From contig JBCCHV010000022.1 in assembly GCA_039028635.1 (NCBI GenBank), positions 1 to 64,000 of the forward strand: a DNA stretch of 64,000 nt, in the 5' to 3' direction. Below are positions 56,062 through 64,000 of this stretch, piece by piece. The stretch's first letter is position 1; each line of letters starts with the position of its first letter. The notes under the pieces are model-generated. The model was not told the origin of the DNA. It searched no databases and worked only from the letters and a program-made list of their open reading frames with translations. This DNA comes from Acidobacteriota bacterium. GTDB lineage: Bacteria > Acidobacteriota > Thermoanaerobaculia > Multivoradales > JBCCEF01. Made by a program: the position numbers and the translations under genes.

Positions 56062-58161
56062 ATGACCCATCGCACTCTTTTCAATGTCGTTCGCGGGCTG
56101 CTCATCGCCCTCCTCGTCTGGTTCGGGGTTCCGGTGGCCCAAGGCGCCGGCCTGCTGATCGCCGAAGACGGCTTCGGCGGTGTGCTCGAGATCGAGGAGC
56201 ACTCGGCCCGGGTCACCATCGACAACGGCATTGCCGTGACCGAGGTCACCCAGGTGTTCCGCAACACGGAGCGCCGGGCGGTCGAGGCGCTGTACACCTT
56301 CCCGGTGCCGAAGGGTGCCTCGGTGGCCGGCTTCACCATGTGGATCGAAGGCAAAGAGATGGTCGGCGAGGTGCTCGAGAAGGAGCGCGCGCGAGAGATC
56401 TACAACAGCTACAAGCGGGTGCGGCGCGACCCCGGCTTGCTCGAGCAGGTCGACTACAAGACCTTCGAGATGCGCATCTTCCCGATCGCCGCCGGCGCCG
56501 AGCAGCGGGTGCAGGTGACCTACTACCAGGAGCTCGATGCCGATGCCGGCTGGGCGACCTATGTCTACCCGCTGGCGACGGTCTCGCGACCGGGCGTCGA
56601 TGCCCGGGTTCATGGGCGCTTTGCCCTCGACCTCGACGTGCGCTCGGAGATCCCCATTGTCGAGCTGGACAGCCCGAGCCACGGCTCCGACGTGGTGGTG
56701 GCCTATCCCAGCGCTCACTTCGCCCAGGCGAGCCTCGAGGCCGCCGGCGGAGATCTGTCGCGCGACCTGGTGCTGGCCTTCAAGGTCGAGCGGCCGCGCA
56801 CCGGCTTCGACCTGGTGACCTCGCGGCCGGACGGCGAGGATGGCTACTTTCAGCTCAGCCTGACCGCTGGTGAAGAGCTTGCCGAGCAGGTCGGAGGCAT
56901 GGACTATGTCTTTGTCCTCGACGTCTCCGGCAGTATGGGCGAAGAGGGCAAGCTGAGCCTGTCGCGCCAGTCCCTGGCGGCCTTTATCGAGGCCCTCGGT
57001 GAGAACGATCGTTTCGAGGTGATGAGCTTCAACCTGGCTCCCACCGCCCTCTTTCAGCGGCTGGAGGCGGTCGAGGAAGGGTCCCTGGGCCAGGCCAACC
57101 GGTTCCTCGGCGAGCGCCGGGCGCGTGGTGGTACCCGCCTGCAGCCGGCGATGGAAGCGGCCTACCGCTACAAGGCCGCCGACCGGCCGCTCAATGTGGT
57201 GGTGCTCTCCGACGGCATGTCGGCCCAGAGCGAGCGCACCCAGCTCCTGCAGCTCATCGGCCAGCGACCGGCAGGCACCCGGGTATTTTCGATCGGGGTC
57301 GGCAACGAGGTCGACCGGCCGCTTCTCGAGCAGCTCGCCGAGGACGCCGGAGGGTTGGCGGCCTTTGTCTCCCGCGGCGCCGACTTCGAGCGCCAGGCGC
57401 GCGCCTTCCAGCAGAAGCTCACCCGGCCAGCGGCCACCGACCTCGAGCTGAGCTTCGCCGGCGGTGACCTCTACGACATTGAGCCGGCCCGTTTGCCGAG
57501 CCTCTACTACGGCAAGCCGTTGCGCATCTATGGCCGCTATCGCGGCGGGGGTCCGGTGACTCTGCGCCTCTCCGGGGTGGTGGGGGGCGAGATGCTCGAC
57601 AAGGAGCTGCAGATCGAGCTGCCGGAGTATCCCGGCGGGCGGCCGGAGATCGAGCGCATGTGGGCCTGGCACCGGGTGCGCAGCCTGCAGAAGGAGGCCG
57701 ATCGCAAGGGCAGCCGGGATACCGTCGTCGACGAGATCGTGCGCCTCGGCGAGGACTTCTCGATCGTCACCGAGTACACCTCCTTCCTGGTGCTGGAGAA
57801 CGATGCCGAGTACCAGCGCTGGCAGATCGAGCGCCGCAACGATCGGCGTCTGGGGCGTGATCGTCAACGCCAGGCCGAGATTCGGGCCGAGCTGGAGAGC
57901 CTCCGCCAGCGCGCCGCCTCCGGCATCGGGCCGGTGGATCCGGCGGCCAAGGAGGCGGCGCCGACTCAGATCGCGGCTCGCCGTGACGTCGCCTCGGCGG
58001 TGCCCAATCCGAGCTCGCCTCCGGCGACCAGCGAACGCAAGGGTTGGGACCTCGATGTCGGGGGTGGGGCCCTCGATCCGCTGACCGTGTTCGTGTTGGT
58101 GCTGCTGGTCGGGGCAGGCGGTTGGGCGCTGCGTCAGCGTCCCAGCGAGGGGCCGTGGTGA
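56062..58161 (+). CDS. VIT/von Willebrand A domain protein with GG-TM-Arg C-terminus
   Basis: This 699-residue protein starts at ATG 56062 behind GGAGG. A signal peptide (about 1-29) is followed by a VIT domain (about 35-165: ITEVTQVFRNTERRAVEALYTFPVPKGASV, EVLEKERAREIYNSYK). Next is a vWA domain with a complete MIDAS start DVSGSMG at 287-293. The C-terminus GGGALDPLTVFVLVLLVGAGGWALRQR is a Gly-rich stretch, a membrane helix and basic residues, the layout of rhombosortase GlyGly-CTERM substrates. Related VIT/vWA proteins are sortase targets in marine proteobacteria. The next gene, a rhomboid, overlaps it by 4 bases and is the likely processing enzyme. Confidence 0.88.
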   Translation: MTHRTLFNVVRGLLIALLVWFGVPVAQGAGLLIAEDGFGGVLEIEEHSARVTIDNGIAVTEVTQVFRNTERRAVEALYTFPVPKGASVAGFTMWIEGKEMVGEVLEKERAREIYNSYKRVRRDPGLLEQVDYKTFEMRIFPIAAGAEQRVQVTYYQELDADAGWATYVYPLATVSRPGVDARVHGRFALDLDVRSEIPIVELDSPSHGSDVVVAYPSAHFAQASLEAAGGDLSRDLVLAFKVERPRTGFDLVTSRPDGEDGYFQLSLTAGEELAEQVGGMDYVFVLDVSGSMGEEGKLSLSRQSLAAFIEALGENDRFEVMSFNLAPTALFQRLEAVEEGSLGQANRFLGERRARGGTRLQPAMEAAYRYKAADRPLNVVVLSDGMSAQSERTQLLQLIGQRPAGTRVFSIGVGNEVDRPLLEQLAEDAGGLAAFVSRGADFERQARAFQQKLTRPAATDLELSFAGGDLYDIEPARLPSLYYGKPLRIYGRYRGGGPVTLRLSGVVGGEMLDKELQIELPEYPGGRPEIERMWAWHRVRSLQKEADRKGSRDTVVDEIVRLGEDFSIVTEYTSFLVLENDAEYQRWQIERRNDRRLGRDRQRQAEIRAELESLRQRAASGIGPVDPAAKEAAPTQIAARRDVASAVPNPSSPPATSERKGWDLDVGGGALDPLTVFVLVLLVGAGGWALRQRPSEGPW

Positions 58162-58799
58162 GACCTTTGAGGGATCTCTGGGAGGGCGGCCTCGCCCTCC
58201 ATGGGACGGCCTGGATCTTCGTTCTGCAGGCGATTCCGGCGTGGGCCGATGCCCTGCAGTACGACCGTCGGCGGATCGCGGCGGGTGAGGTCTGGCGCCT
58301 GGTGACCGGCCACCTCGCCCATTGGTCCTGGGGCCACGCTCTGTGGGACGGCGTGGCCTTCGCCCTGCTCGTCGCTCTTGCGCTGCGGCTCGACCGGCGC
58401 CGCTTGCCGGTCGTCCTGTTGGCCTCGGCCGTCGCCATCTCCCTGGCGGTGTGGTTCGCCGAGCCGGGGCTGCGCCTTTATCGCGGCCTTTCCGGCATCG
58501 ATGCCGCCCTCTTTGCCTTCGTGGCGGCGGCGTTGGTGCGTCGCGGTGGCCGAGCGCGGCTGGTCGGCGGCATCGCCTTGCTCTTGCTGGGCGCCAAGAT
58601 CGCCTGGGAGATGACCACCGGAGGCACGCTCTTCGTCGCCGCCGTGGATGCCGGTTTCGTCACCGTGGCGCTGGCCCATTGGGTGGGTGCGGCGGTTGGG
58701 CTGGCGGTGGGCTTCTCGCGGTCGCAGACGGAGCGCGCCCTTGGCCGTCCCCGCCGGCTGTCCTGGGTTTCCCGGCAGCTTCGAGGCAGCGCCTCTTGA
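58158..58799 (+). CDS. Rhombosortase-like rhomboid protease
   Basis: This protein has about 213 residues from GTG 58158. Six-helix rhomboid features are present: LVTGHLAHWSWGHALWDGVAFALL (helix 2 with His residues), YRGLSGIDAALFAF (G-x-S-G with the catalytic Ser), and LAHWVGAAVGLAVG (the catalytic His in helix 6). The size and lack of cytosolic domains fit rhombosortase, which cleaves and transfers proteins ending in GlyGly-CTERM. The GTGA overlap with the VIT/vWA gene indicates coupled translation. Confidence 0.8.
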   Translation: MRPLRDLWEGGLALHGTAWIFVLQAIPAWADALQYDRRRIAAGEVWRLVTGHLAHWSWGHALWDGVAFALLVALALRLDRRRLPVVLLASAVAISLAVWFAEPGLRLYRGLSGIDAALFAFVAAALVRRGGRARLVGGIALLLLGAKIAWEMTTGGTLFVAAVDAGFVTVALAHWVGAAVGLAVGFSRSQTERALGRPRRLSWVSRQLRGSAS

Positions 58800-58814
58800 G
58801 AAGGGAGAAAGCGA

Positions 58815-59216
58815 ATGTTCGTCTGGTTGCTGTTGGCGACGGTGGCGGTGTCCTTGGGCTGCAGTCTGGTGGTTTCCCGGGTGTTCGACCGGCCGCTCCG
58901 AAAGATCTTCGATGCTCTGGTCAGCGAGTCTTTGGCAGCGGCCTGGCACCGCTATGTCAAGTTCGCGATCTATGTCATCGGGGTCTCCGGCGGGGTGTCG
59001 ATCTACCACCTGCAGAAGTTCGCCGACGGGATGGGCGGGCTGACCCGGGATCGCTGGCTGCTCGAGAGTTTGCGGGCCTTCCAGTCTTCCCTGGAGAGTC
59101 TGGCGATTCTGCTCTTGGTGGTCTTTCTGGTGGCGCTGGTGGCCTTCGTGATCCTGCGCGGCTTCGAGCTGATGGTGTCGCGACGTGCCGCGAAGCAGGC
59201 CGAGGGGACGGACTAG
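58815..59216 (+). CDS. Small membrane protein downstream of rhombosortase
   Basis: This 133-residue protein starts at ATG 58815 after GGGAGAAAG. An N-terminal helix (WLLLATVAVSLGCSLVVS), a hydrophobic segment at about 48-66, and a long terminal helix (LESLAILLLVVFLVALVAFVIL) ending in a charged tail are visible. No family recognised. It is 15 bases after the rhombosortase-like gene and probably shares its transcript; it may be an accessory of the VIT/rhombosortase pair. Its stop lies in the loop of a 10-bp hairpin. Confidence 0.65.
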   Translation: MFVWLLLATVAVSLGCSLVVSRVFDRPLRKIFDALVSESLAAAWHRYVKFAIYVIGVSGGVSIYHLQKFADGMGGLTRDRWLLESLRAFQSSLESLAILLLVVFLVALVAFVILRGFELMVSRRAAKQAEGTD

Positions 59217-59228
59217 GCCCCCTCGGCC
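59198..59228. terminator. Hairpin between convergent genes
   Basis: Positions 59198-59207 pair with 59219-59228 (10 bp, 11-nt loop holding the TAG of the small membrane protein). It lies between genes ending at 59216 (plus) and 59256 (minus). No long T tract follows. Confidence 0.5.
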
Positions 59229-59255
59229 CGCGGCAAGGGTGGCAGTAAGGCTCGA

Positions 59256-59921
59256 TCAGTCGAACGGTGACTCGATCATGCAGTCGGCGCAGTTCTCGGT
59301 CTCGTCGAGCTCACAGAAGCCGTCGTTGTCGCAGGCGGCGTGGCAGTCGGAGCAAGTGGCTTCAGTTTCGCTGCCGTTGCAGATGCCGTCGTAGTTGCAG
59401 GTCGCGCAGTTGCCGAAGGGGCAGAGGCCCGGCACGACCCAGCGTTGATTGGTCTGATAATGACAGGGGTACTGCTGCACGTTGTCGCTCGGACCATGGA
59501 GGCGCTGGTCGAGGCAGAGTCCGCTGCGCTGATTCTTGAGGAAGAAATCGCTGCCGTTGAAGAGCAGGTCCCAGATCTGGCGGTTCCCGGAACCGCAGAA
59601 GTTTTGCTGGACGTTGGCATTGGGGTGTGACGACCCGCCGATCACTTCGAGACAGAACCCGCTGTGTTGGGCCCGCAGACGGTAGGCGGAGCCGCCGAGC
59701 GGCACCAGCTCCCACTGCTGGTTGCCGCCGTTGTGGCAACCGTAGACCTGGACGTTGGCCGTGGCATGGGGGCTGTTGCCTTCGACGTCGAGACACTTTT
59801 GACTGTAGACGTTGCGAATCTGACGGTATTGCTGGGCGTCGGCAGGGGCGGTGGCTGCCATCAGGATCGCGAGGGCGATCAGCGACAGGGCGAGGGCAGG
59901 GATCACGGTTTGCGTTCTCAT
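59256..59921 (-). CDS. Secreted ricin-type beta-trefoil lectin with Cys-rich tail
   Basis: This 221-residue protein starts at ATG 59921 after AAGGAGT, with a signal peptide to about residue 29. The beta-trefoil (about 30-155) shows QxW repeats (NQQWELVP, RQIWDLLF, NQRWVVPG) and CLDVEGN / CLEVIGG / CLDQRLHG sugar-binding strands. The tail (about 160-221) holds two modules, DGICNGSETEATCSDC and DGFCELDETENCADC, a spacing common in myxobacterial and acidobacterial secreted proteins. It probably binds carbohydrates in the medium or on the surface. Confidence 0.85.
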   Translation of the reverse strand: MRTQTVIPALALSLIALAILMAATAPADAQQYRQIRNVYSQKCLDVEGNSPHATANVQVYGCHNGGNQQWELVPLGGSAYRLRAQHSGFCLEVIGGSSHPNANVQQNFCGSGNRQIWDLLFNGSDFFLKNQRSGLCLDQRLHGPSDNVQQYPCHYQTNQRWVVPGLCPFGNCATCNYDGICNGSETEATCSDCHAACDNDGFCELDETENCADCMIESPFD

Positions 59922-60137
59922 GACGATGACTCCTTGATCGGTGACAGAGCTCCGAGGCGCCATCGCCTCGGGACGACGCCCCCGAGGCTTTGCGACGGGC
60001 CTGGCCCTTGCCGGAAGCGAGCATCCCTCTCGGGCGCGCATCCGGGCGCTGTCGGGTTGGCCGGATCGGGGGCTGTCAGAGAACGCGAGAAGACAGCCGG
60101 ATGAGCAACATCGAGTTTCTGCGCAGCGGGAAACTGT

Positions 60138-62516
60138 TCAGGTAGACGGCAGGGCGGAGAGCTCGCGACGAGCCTGTTGCAGGAAGTGGTCGTCTTCGAC
60201 CGCGGTGCGCTCGAGGTCCCAGAGGGCGGCTTCGAGGTGGCGGCGCGCCTCGGTGGTTCTTCCGATCTCCGCCAGGCAGCTCCCGAGACGCAGGCGGCTG
60301 ACGGCCGTCAGCCAGTTGCCGGCCGGCAGACTCGCCGCGCGCAGCTCGAAGGCGCGCTGTGCCAAGGGGATACAGTCCGCGGGGCGTCCGACGTCTTGGT
60401 ACCCGCTGGCGAGGCCGAGGGCGAGATAGGAGATGCGGGGATGGTCAGAGCCGAGCTCCGCTTCCGCCAGTGCGAGATTTTCCTCGGCCAAGGGGATGGC
60501 GACCGCCGGGCCGCGGCTGCGGACCAGCACCGTGGCCAGGTTGTGGCGCGCGTGGATGGTCTCGAGATGGCCGCGGCCGAAGTGTTTCTGGTTCAGGCGC
60601 AGCCCTTCGCGGGCGCTGGCTTCGGCTTCTCCGGCAGGGTCCGATGGCTCGACCTCGATCAAGGCGACGGCGAGGGCCTTGAGGATCGATGCTCGCAGGC
60701 CCGGATCGGCGTCGGGCACTCGTTCGACGAGCCTCAGGGCGCGGCGCGCGGCTTCGACCGCGCGATCGAACCGCGCCCAGAGGTAGTACAGGGTCGAGAG
60801 CTGAATCTCGAGCTTGGCGCGCTCTGAAAAGTCACCGGAGCCTTGGCTGAGCAGGAGGCGGCCGCGCTCGAGGGCCTCGGTGGCCTCGGCGTAGAGCTCG
60901 AGCTCGGCCAGCGCCCGGCCGTGACTTTCGAGGAAGCGGGAGAGCTCGACGTCTTGCCGGTCGAAGGATCCTTCGGCGGCGCCGCGCGCCGCGGCGATCA
61001 TTTTCTCGGCGGACTCGTAGTGACCGGCCGCGAACATCATCTCGCCGATCAGCAGGCCGAGCTCGGCTTCGGATCTACCGTTGGCGGCTTCTGTGAGATG
61101 GCCACCGAAGAGATCGAGGCTGCGCTGGAGAAGCTGTTCCTCGGGGAGGTTGAGCTGGCTCACCAGGTTCAGGAGGACGAGCTTGGACTCCAGCGGCTGG
61201 TCGAGCCGTTGTATGCCGGTAATGGCCTCCGCCAGGCGTCCGGAGGGCATCAAGCGCTCTTCCGCAGGCTCGGCGAGCTGCTCGATGAGGGTCAGAGTCT
61301 CTTGTCCTTGCTCCGCCAAGCGCCAGGACTGAATGCCGGCGGCAATGGCCAGGATGAGCGAGGCCAGGGCGAGGCCGACGACGCTCAGCACGACTCGGTG
61401 GCGTTTCACGAAGCGCTGGGCTCGATAGCGCTTGCTGCCGCGCCGGGCCCGGATCGGGCGGTCCTGAAGATGACGCTCGAGGTCGTCGGCCAAGGCCTGG
61501 GCCGAGGCGAATCGCCGGCCCGGCTCCCAGCGCAGGGCCTTGGAGGCGATCTGATCGAGATCGCCCCGTAGGCGCCGGACGATTTGCTTGGAGCTCGACT
61601 GTCGCTCGGCTGCGACGGTCGCCTTGCCGGCGACCAGGGACGACGGCCGGGGCGGATCGCGATCATCGGCGGTGGCTCGCGGCACCTCGCCGGTCAACAG
61701 CAGGAAGAGCAGCAGCCCGGCGGAGTAGATGTCGCTGGCGACGGTGACGGTCTGCCCGGCGAGCTGTTCCGGGCTGGCGAAGGCCGGGGTCATGGGAACC
61801 AGGTAGCTGGCGGTGGCGGTGACGTCGTCGCCGAGCAGCTTGGCGATGCCGAAGTCGAGGAGCCGAAGATTGCCGCCTTGGTCGACGAGCACGTTCGAGG
61901 GCTTGAGATCGCGATGCACGACGAGGTTCTGATGGGCGTGCTGCAGCGCTCGACAGAGCTGCTGGATCAGACGCAGGCGGTCCGTGATCGCGAGCCGGTG
62001 CTGCCGGCAGTAGACGTCGAGGGGTTGGCCCGAGACGTACTCCATCACCAGAAAGGGCCGACCGTCGGCGAGCTCGCCGCCATCGAGCAAGCGCACGATG
62101 TAGGGATGGTCGAGGCTGGCGAGGAGGCGGCGCTCGACGGCGAAGCGGCGCCGGCCATAGGGGTCGAGGCGGTGGGCGTGGAGAACCTTGATGGCGACTT
62201 GCTGACCGGCGAAGAGCTGCTCCTCGCGCCGACCGCGATAAACGCTCGCCATGCCGCCATGGCCTTCGAGGACGAGGTCGGAGTATCCCGGGACCTCGGG
62301 TAGCGGCGCCGGCTGTGATCCGGCGGGCGGACCGAGGTCGAGGCCGTCCCAGCCCGAGGGTGACTCGGCCGCTGCGGCCAGCAGCTCGGCCAAGAGATCG
62401 CTGAGCTCCGGATCGGCGGCGCGCTGCGCCGCGAGAAGATCGCGCCGCTCCGCGGTGGTGAGATCGACCGCCTGATGGAAGAGCTTCTCGAGCTCCGACC
62501 AGCGGTCGGCATCCAC
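60138..62516 (-). CDS. Transmembrane Ser/Thr protein kinase with TPR sensor domain
   Basis: In this 792-residue protein, an N-terminal helical segment (about 1-70) is followed by the kinase domain (about 80-355). The domain has a loop LEGHGGMASVYRG, VAIKVLHAH (catalytic Lys), VVHRDLKPSNVLV, LLDFGIAK, and ASPEQ in place of APE. One membrane helix (about 377-395, VLSVVGLALASLILAIAAG) precedes a TPR-like helical domain to the end. The kinase begins with GTG 62516, which shares one base with the stop of the ECF sigma gene (TAGTG). Such pairs are typical of Acidobacteriota and Planctomycetes, and the kinase probably controls the sigma factor or its targets. Confidence 0.93.
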   Translation of the reverse strand: MDADRWSELEKLFHQAVDLTTAERRDLLAAQRAADPELSDLLAELLAAAAESPSGWDGLDLGPPAGSQPAPLPEVPGYSDLVLEGHGGMASVYRGRREEQLFAGQQVAIKVLHAHRLDPYGRRRFAVERRLLASLDHPYIVRLLDGGELADGRPFLVMEYVSGQPLDVYCRQHRLAITDRLRLIQQLCRALQHAHQNLVVHRDLKPSNVLVDQGGNLRLLDFGIAKLLGDDVTATASYLVPMTPAFASPEQLAGQTVTVASDIYSAGLLLFLLLTGEVPRATADDRDPPRPSSLVAGKATVAAERQSSSKQIVRRLRGDLDQIASKALRWEPGRRFASAQALADDLERHLQDRPIRARRGSKRYRAQRFVKRHRVVLSVVGLALASLILAIAAGIQSWRLAEQGQETLTLIEQLAEPAEERLMPSGRLAEAITGIQRLDQPLESKLVLLNLVSQLNLPEEQLLQRSLDLFGGHLTEAANGRSEAELGLLIGEMMFAAGHYESAEKMIAAARGAAEGSFDRQDVELSRFLESHGRALAELELYAEATEALERGRLLLSQGSGDFSERAKLEIQLSTLYYLWARFDRAVEAARRALRLVERVPDADPGLRASILKALAVALIEVEPSDPAGEAEASAREGLRLNQKHFGRGHLETIHARHNLATVLVRSRGPAVAIPLAEENLALAEAELGSDHPRISYLALGLASGYQDVGRPADCIPLAQRAFELRAASLPAGNWLTAVSRLRLGSCLAEIGRTTEARRHLEAALWDLERTAVEDDHFLQQARRELSALPST

Positions 62517-63136
62517 TAGGTGGCGCTCCCGGTGCCGAGAGCACGCTGCAGCCAGGCGCGGGCCAGGCGCCAGCGCCGAATCACGGTCATCGGGGTGACC
62601 CCTTGGAGGTGCGCGATCTCCTGGTTGTTCAGGCCGGCGAAGAAGCGCAGCTCGATGAGCTGGGAGAGCTGAGGATCGTGCCGGGCGAGGTCCGTCAGGG
62701 CGTCGTCGAGGGCGAGGATCTCGAGGCTTCGGGGGCTGCCGCCGTGGCGGGCCGGATCGAGGGTGGTGACGGTGGCTTTTCTCTTGTCGGTCCGGCGCGC
62801 CCGCGCCCGATCGACCAGGATGCGGCGCATGATGCGGGTGGCGATGGCGAACAGGTGGCCGCGGTTGTGCCAGCGAGCGCGATCTTGGTTCAACAGCCGA
62901 AGCATCGCCTCGTGGGCGAGGGTGGCTGGGTCGAAGGTGGCGGTGGGTGGCTCGCTGGCCAGGCAGCGGTGGGCCATGCGGTGGAGGTCACGGTAAACGG
63001 CGCTCAGGGCTTCGCCGAGGGCTTGCTCTTCGCCGCGGCCGTGACGCCGCAGGATGGCCGTGACGCTTCCCGGGCGGGAGTCCCTGCCTGGGGCGCGACC
63101 GTGAGTCGAACTCGGAGGACGACTCTCCGGACTCAT
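62516..63136 (-). CDS. ECF-type RNA polymerase sigma factor linked to a kinase
   Basis: This 206-residue protein has region 2 at about 45-110 (VYRDLHRMAHRCLASEP, LAHEAMLRLLNQDRARWHNRGHLFAIATRIMRRILVDRARAR). Region 4 is at about 145-200 (LDDALTDLARHDPQLSQLIELRFFAGLNNQEIAHLQGVTPMTVIRRWRLARAWLQRAL). The HNRGHLFAIA motif is that of the ECF subfamily found next to Ser/Thr kinases. No anti-sigma factor is adjacent; the kinase downstream replaces it. ATG 63136 is behind AAAGGAA, inside a small hairpin. Confidence 0.92.
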   Translation of the reverse strand: MSPESRPPSSTHGRAPGRDSRPGSVTAILRRHGRGEEQALGEALSAVYRDLHRMAHRCLASEPPTATFDPATLAHEAMLRLLNQDRARWHNRGHLFAIATRIMRRILVDRARARRTDKRKATVTTLDPARHGGSPRSLEILALDDALTDLARHDPQLSQLIELRFFAGLNNQEIAHLQGVTPMTVIRRWRLARAWLQRALGTGSAT

Positions 63137-63140
63137 TCGG

Positions 63141-63154
63141 ATTCCTTTCGGAAT
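63141..63154 (-). promoter_or_regulatory. ATTCC-GAAA-GGAAT hairpin covering the ribosome site of the ECF gene
   Basis: On the minus strand ATTCC pairs with GGAAT across a GAAA tetraloop (63141-63145 with 63150-63154), enclosing the AAAGGAA Shine-Dalgarno 5 bases before ATG 63136. It could limit translation in a temperature- or condition-dependent way. Confidence 0.35.
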
Positions 63155-63274
63155 GTAGAAATCTAAATTTCCTTGAATTATTGCATGGGCTCTCCCGTTG
63201 GCCCATGCCCCATCGGGGCCGGCAGCTGGCTCGGGGGTTGGGGTGGCCCCGGTCGTGGCGGCCCGCCTGGGACG

Positions 63275-63832
63275 CTACCCGCTGCGCTCGACCACTCGGC
63301 GGGCGTGGTGGGCGTTGTGGTAGAGGGTGAAGAAGAGCATCTCGCGCACCGTCAGCTTGCCGAGGATGGGATGCGGCAGGAGGCAGCGGTCGAGGGCCGG
63401 GTCGCGCCAGCGCTCGAGCTGGTGCAGCAGCTCGTTGCTGCCCTTTTGCCAGAAACCCAGGATCTGCGCCTTCCAGGCCGCCGGCGTCAGGTCCGGGGTG
63501 TGGGCCGATGGTGCGAAGGAGCCCGCTTGGGCAGAACCGTCGGCGAGGGCGGCGAGGTATTGCTCGCGCACCGCTTCGAAGGGCCGAGAGCCACCCTGCG
63601 AAGCGCCGAATCGCAGGCGCAGGAGAAGCTTGGGAATCGCCATCCCCTGGCCGACGGCGCGCACCGATTTGTTGAGATGGCGGAGGTGCCCCTCCGGCGA
63701 CCAGAACTCGCCCTGGGGAGCGAAGAAGGTCTCCAGGGGAAGGTCCGAGAAGTGCTGGTGGATCTCCGCCTGCAGCCTGCCGAGGCCGGCGGCCAGCGTC
63801 TCGCGGTCGGTGGGGGTGGTGATCTCGAACAT
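63275..63832 (-). CDS. DinB-fold (DinB_2-like) protein
   Basis: This 185-residue four-helix bundle shows EFWSPEGHLRHLNKSVRAV near the N-terminus and TVREMLFFTLYHNAHHARRVVE at the end. Together these provide the three His positions of the DinB/YfiT metal site. Members often act as metal-dependent thiol transferases or hydrolases, and the substrate is unknown. ATG 63832. Four bases separate it from the stop of the gene upstream, so the two form one transcript. Confidence 0.82.
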   Translation of the reverse strand: MFEITTPTDRETLAAGLGRLQAEIHQHFSDLPLETFFAPQGEFWSPEGHLRHLNKSVRAVGQGMAIPKLLLRLRFGASQGGSRPFEAVREQYLAALADGSAQAGSFAPSAHTPDLTPAAWKAQILGFWQKGSNELLHQLERWRDPALDRCLLPHPILGKLTVREMLFFTLYHNAHHARRVVERSG

Positions 63833-63836
63833 GGGG

Positions 63837-64000
63837 TCAGGGTCGTTGACTTTTGAGGCTTTCGACGGCTCGCCGATGACGTCGCAGAACTTCCGGATGG
63901 AGATCCTGCGGCAGCGGCTCGAGATTGGCGAGGAGGGCGGTGCCTTCCTGATGACGGCCGAGCTCTCCGAGGCAGCGAGCGAGGGCGATCTGCGGCATCA
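63837..64000 (-). CDS. C-terminal end of a truncated gene, TPR-like
   Basis: The last 54 residues of a protein that continues beyond the right edge end at TGA 63837-63839. The visible part, IALARCLGELGRHQEGTALL followed by ANLEPLPQDLHPEVLRRHRAV, has the look of a TPR helix pair followed by a charged tail. Family not identifiable. It lies 4 bases upstream of the DinB-fold gene. Confidence 0.55.
   Translation of the reverse strand, partial: MPQIALARCLGELGRHQEGTALLANLEPLPQDLHPEVLRRHRRAVESLKSQRP

Noticed and set aside
56062-58161. LPxTG sortase signal at the end of the VIT/vWA protein
   Set aside because: No LPxTG-like motif precedes the membrane helix. The Gly-Gly type end and the adjacent rhomboid fit better.
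1-64000. CRISPR arrays, tRNA/rRNA genes and insertion sequences
   Set aside because: No regularly spaced direct repeats, cloverleaf or ribosomal RNA cores, and no transposase motifs (DDE, HUH, tyrosine or serine recombinase) were found on reading both strands.

Overview
The window is high-GC and gene-dense. Its content fits a Gram-negative member of the Acidobacteriota (Thermoanaerobaculia-like), with Myxococcota as the main alternative. The clues are an Oar-type TonB-dependent receptor with a carboxypeptidase-regulatory N-terminal domain, an ECF sigma factor paired with a TPR-bearing Ser/Thr kinase, a UMF1-type MFS transporter, a winged-helix/TPR regulator, many large secreted beta-sandwich proteins, and C-termini of the DGFE(S/T)GN...WS type. 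This assignment is inference. I saw no rRNA, tRNA, CRISPR array or insertion sequence.

Layout. 1-8.4 kb, minus strand: a Clp1-like P-loop protein, a very large secreted multidomain protein, and a dynamin-like GTPase split by an apparent frameshift. 8.6-11.0 kb, plus strand: two overlapping multicopper-oxidase genes that together carry one complete set of copper ligands, a strong terminator, and an orphan Phd-type antitoxin. 11.1-14.8 kb, minus strand: a Cys-rich lipoprotein and a compact cluster of two paralogous small exported Glu-rich proteins with a conserved Cys/Pro/Gly tail, flanking two membrane proteins, one resembling HTTM/vitamin-K-dependent carboxylase proteins. 15.0-18.6 kb: a tandem carboxypeptidase-regulatory-repeat surface protein. 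18.6-21.6 kb: small exported and membrane proteins, an ICMT-like methyltransferase and TesB. 21.6-25.0 kb, minus strand: a SEFIR/NB-ARC/TPR protein translationally coupled to a gamma-glutamylcyclotransferase-like protein.

25.4-34.6 kb, plus strand: a cadherin-like secreted protein, a Sec-exported RHS protein and a winged-helix/TPR regulator. 34.5-36.9 kb, minus strand: DNA polymerase II. 37.0-42.3 kb, plus strand: an overlapping operon of GntR/YtrA repressor, ABC ATPase, ABC permease and S9 peptidase behind a clear promoter/operator. 42.5-47.6 kb: a DoxX-like membrane protein, the TonB receptor and a CBM48-like protein. 47.7-55.9 kb, minus strand: an alpha/beta hydrolase, a tagged secreted protein, a SnoaL-like protein, and a coupled operon of sigma-54 activator, UMF1 transporter and PlsC acyltransferase. 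56.1-59.2 kb, plus strand: a VIT/vWA protein coupled to a rhombosortase-like rhomboid. 59.3-64.0 kb, minus strand: a ricin-type lectin, the kinase/ECF pair, a DinB-fold protein and the tail of a truncated gene.

The most system-like parts are (i) the cluster of Cys-tailed exported proteins with HTTM-like membrane proteins, (ii) the split multicopper oxidase in which only one subunit has a Tat signal, (iii) the SEFIR-STAND/GGCT pair, and (iv) the VIT/vWA-rhombosortase pair. Their functions are inferred from domains and gene order only.
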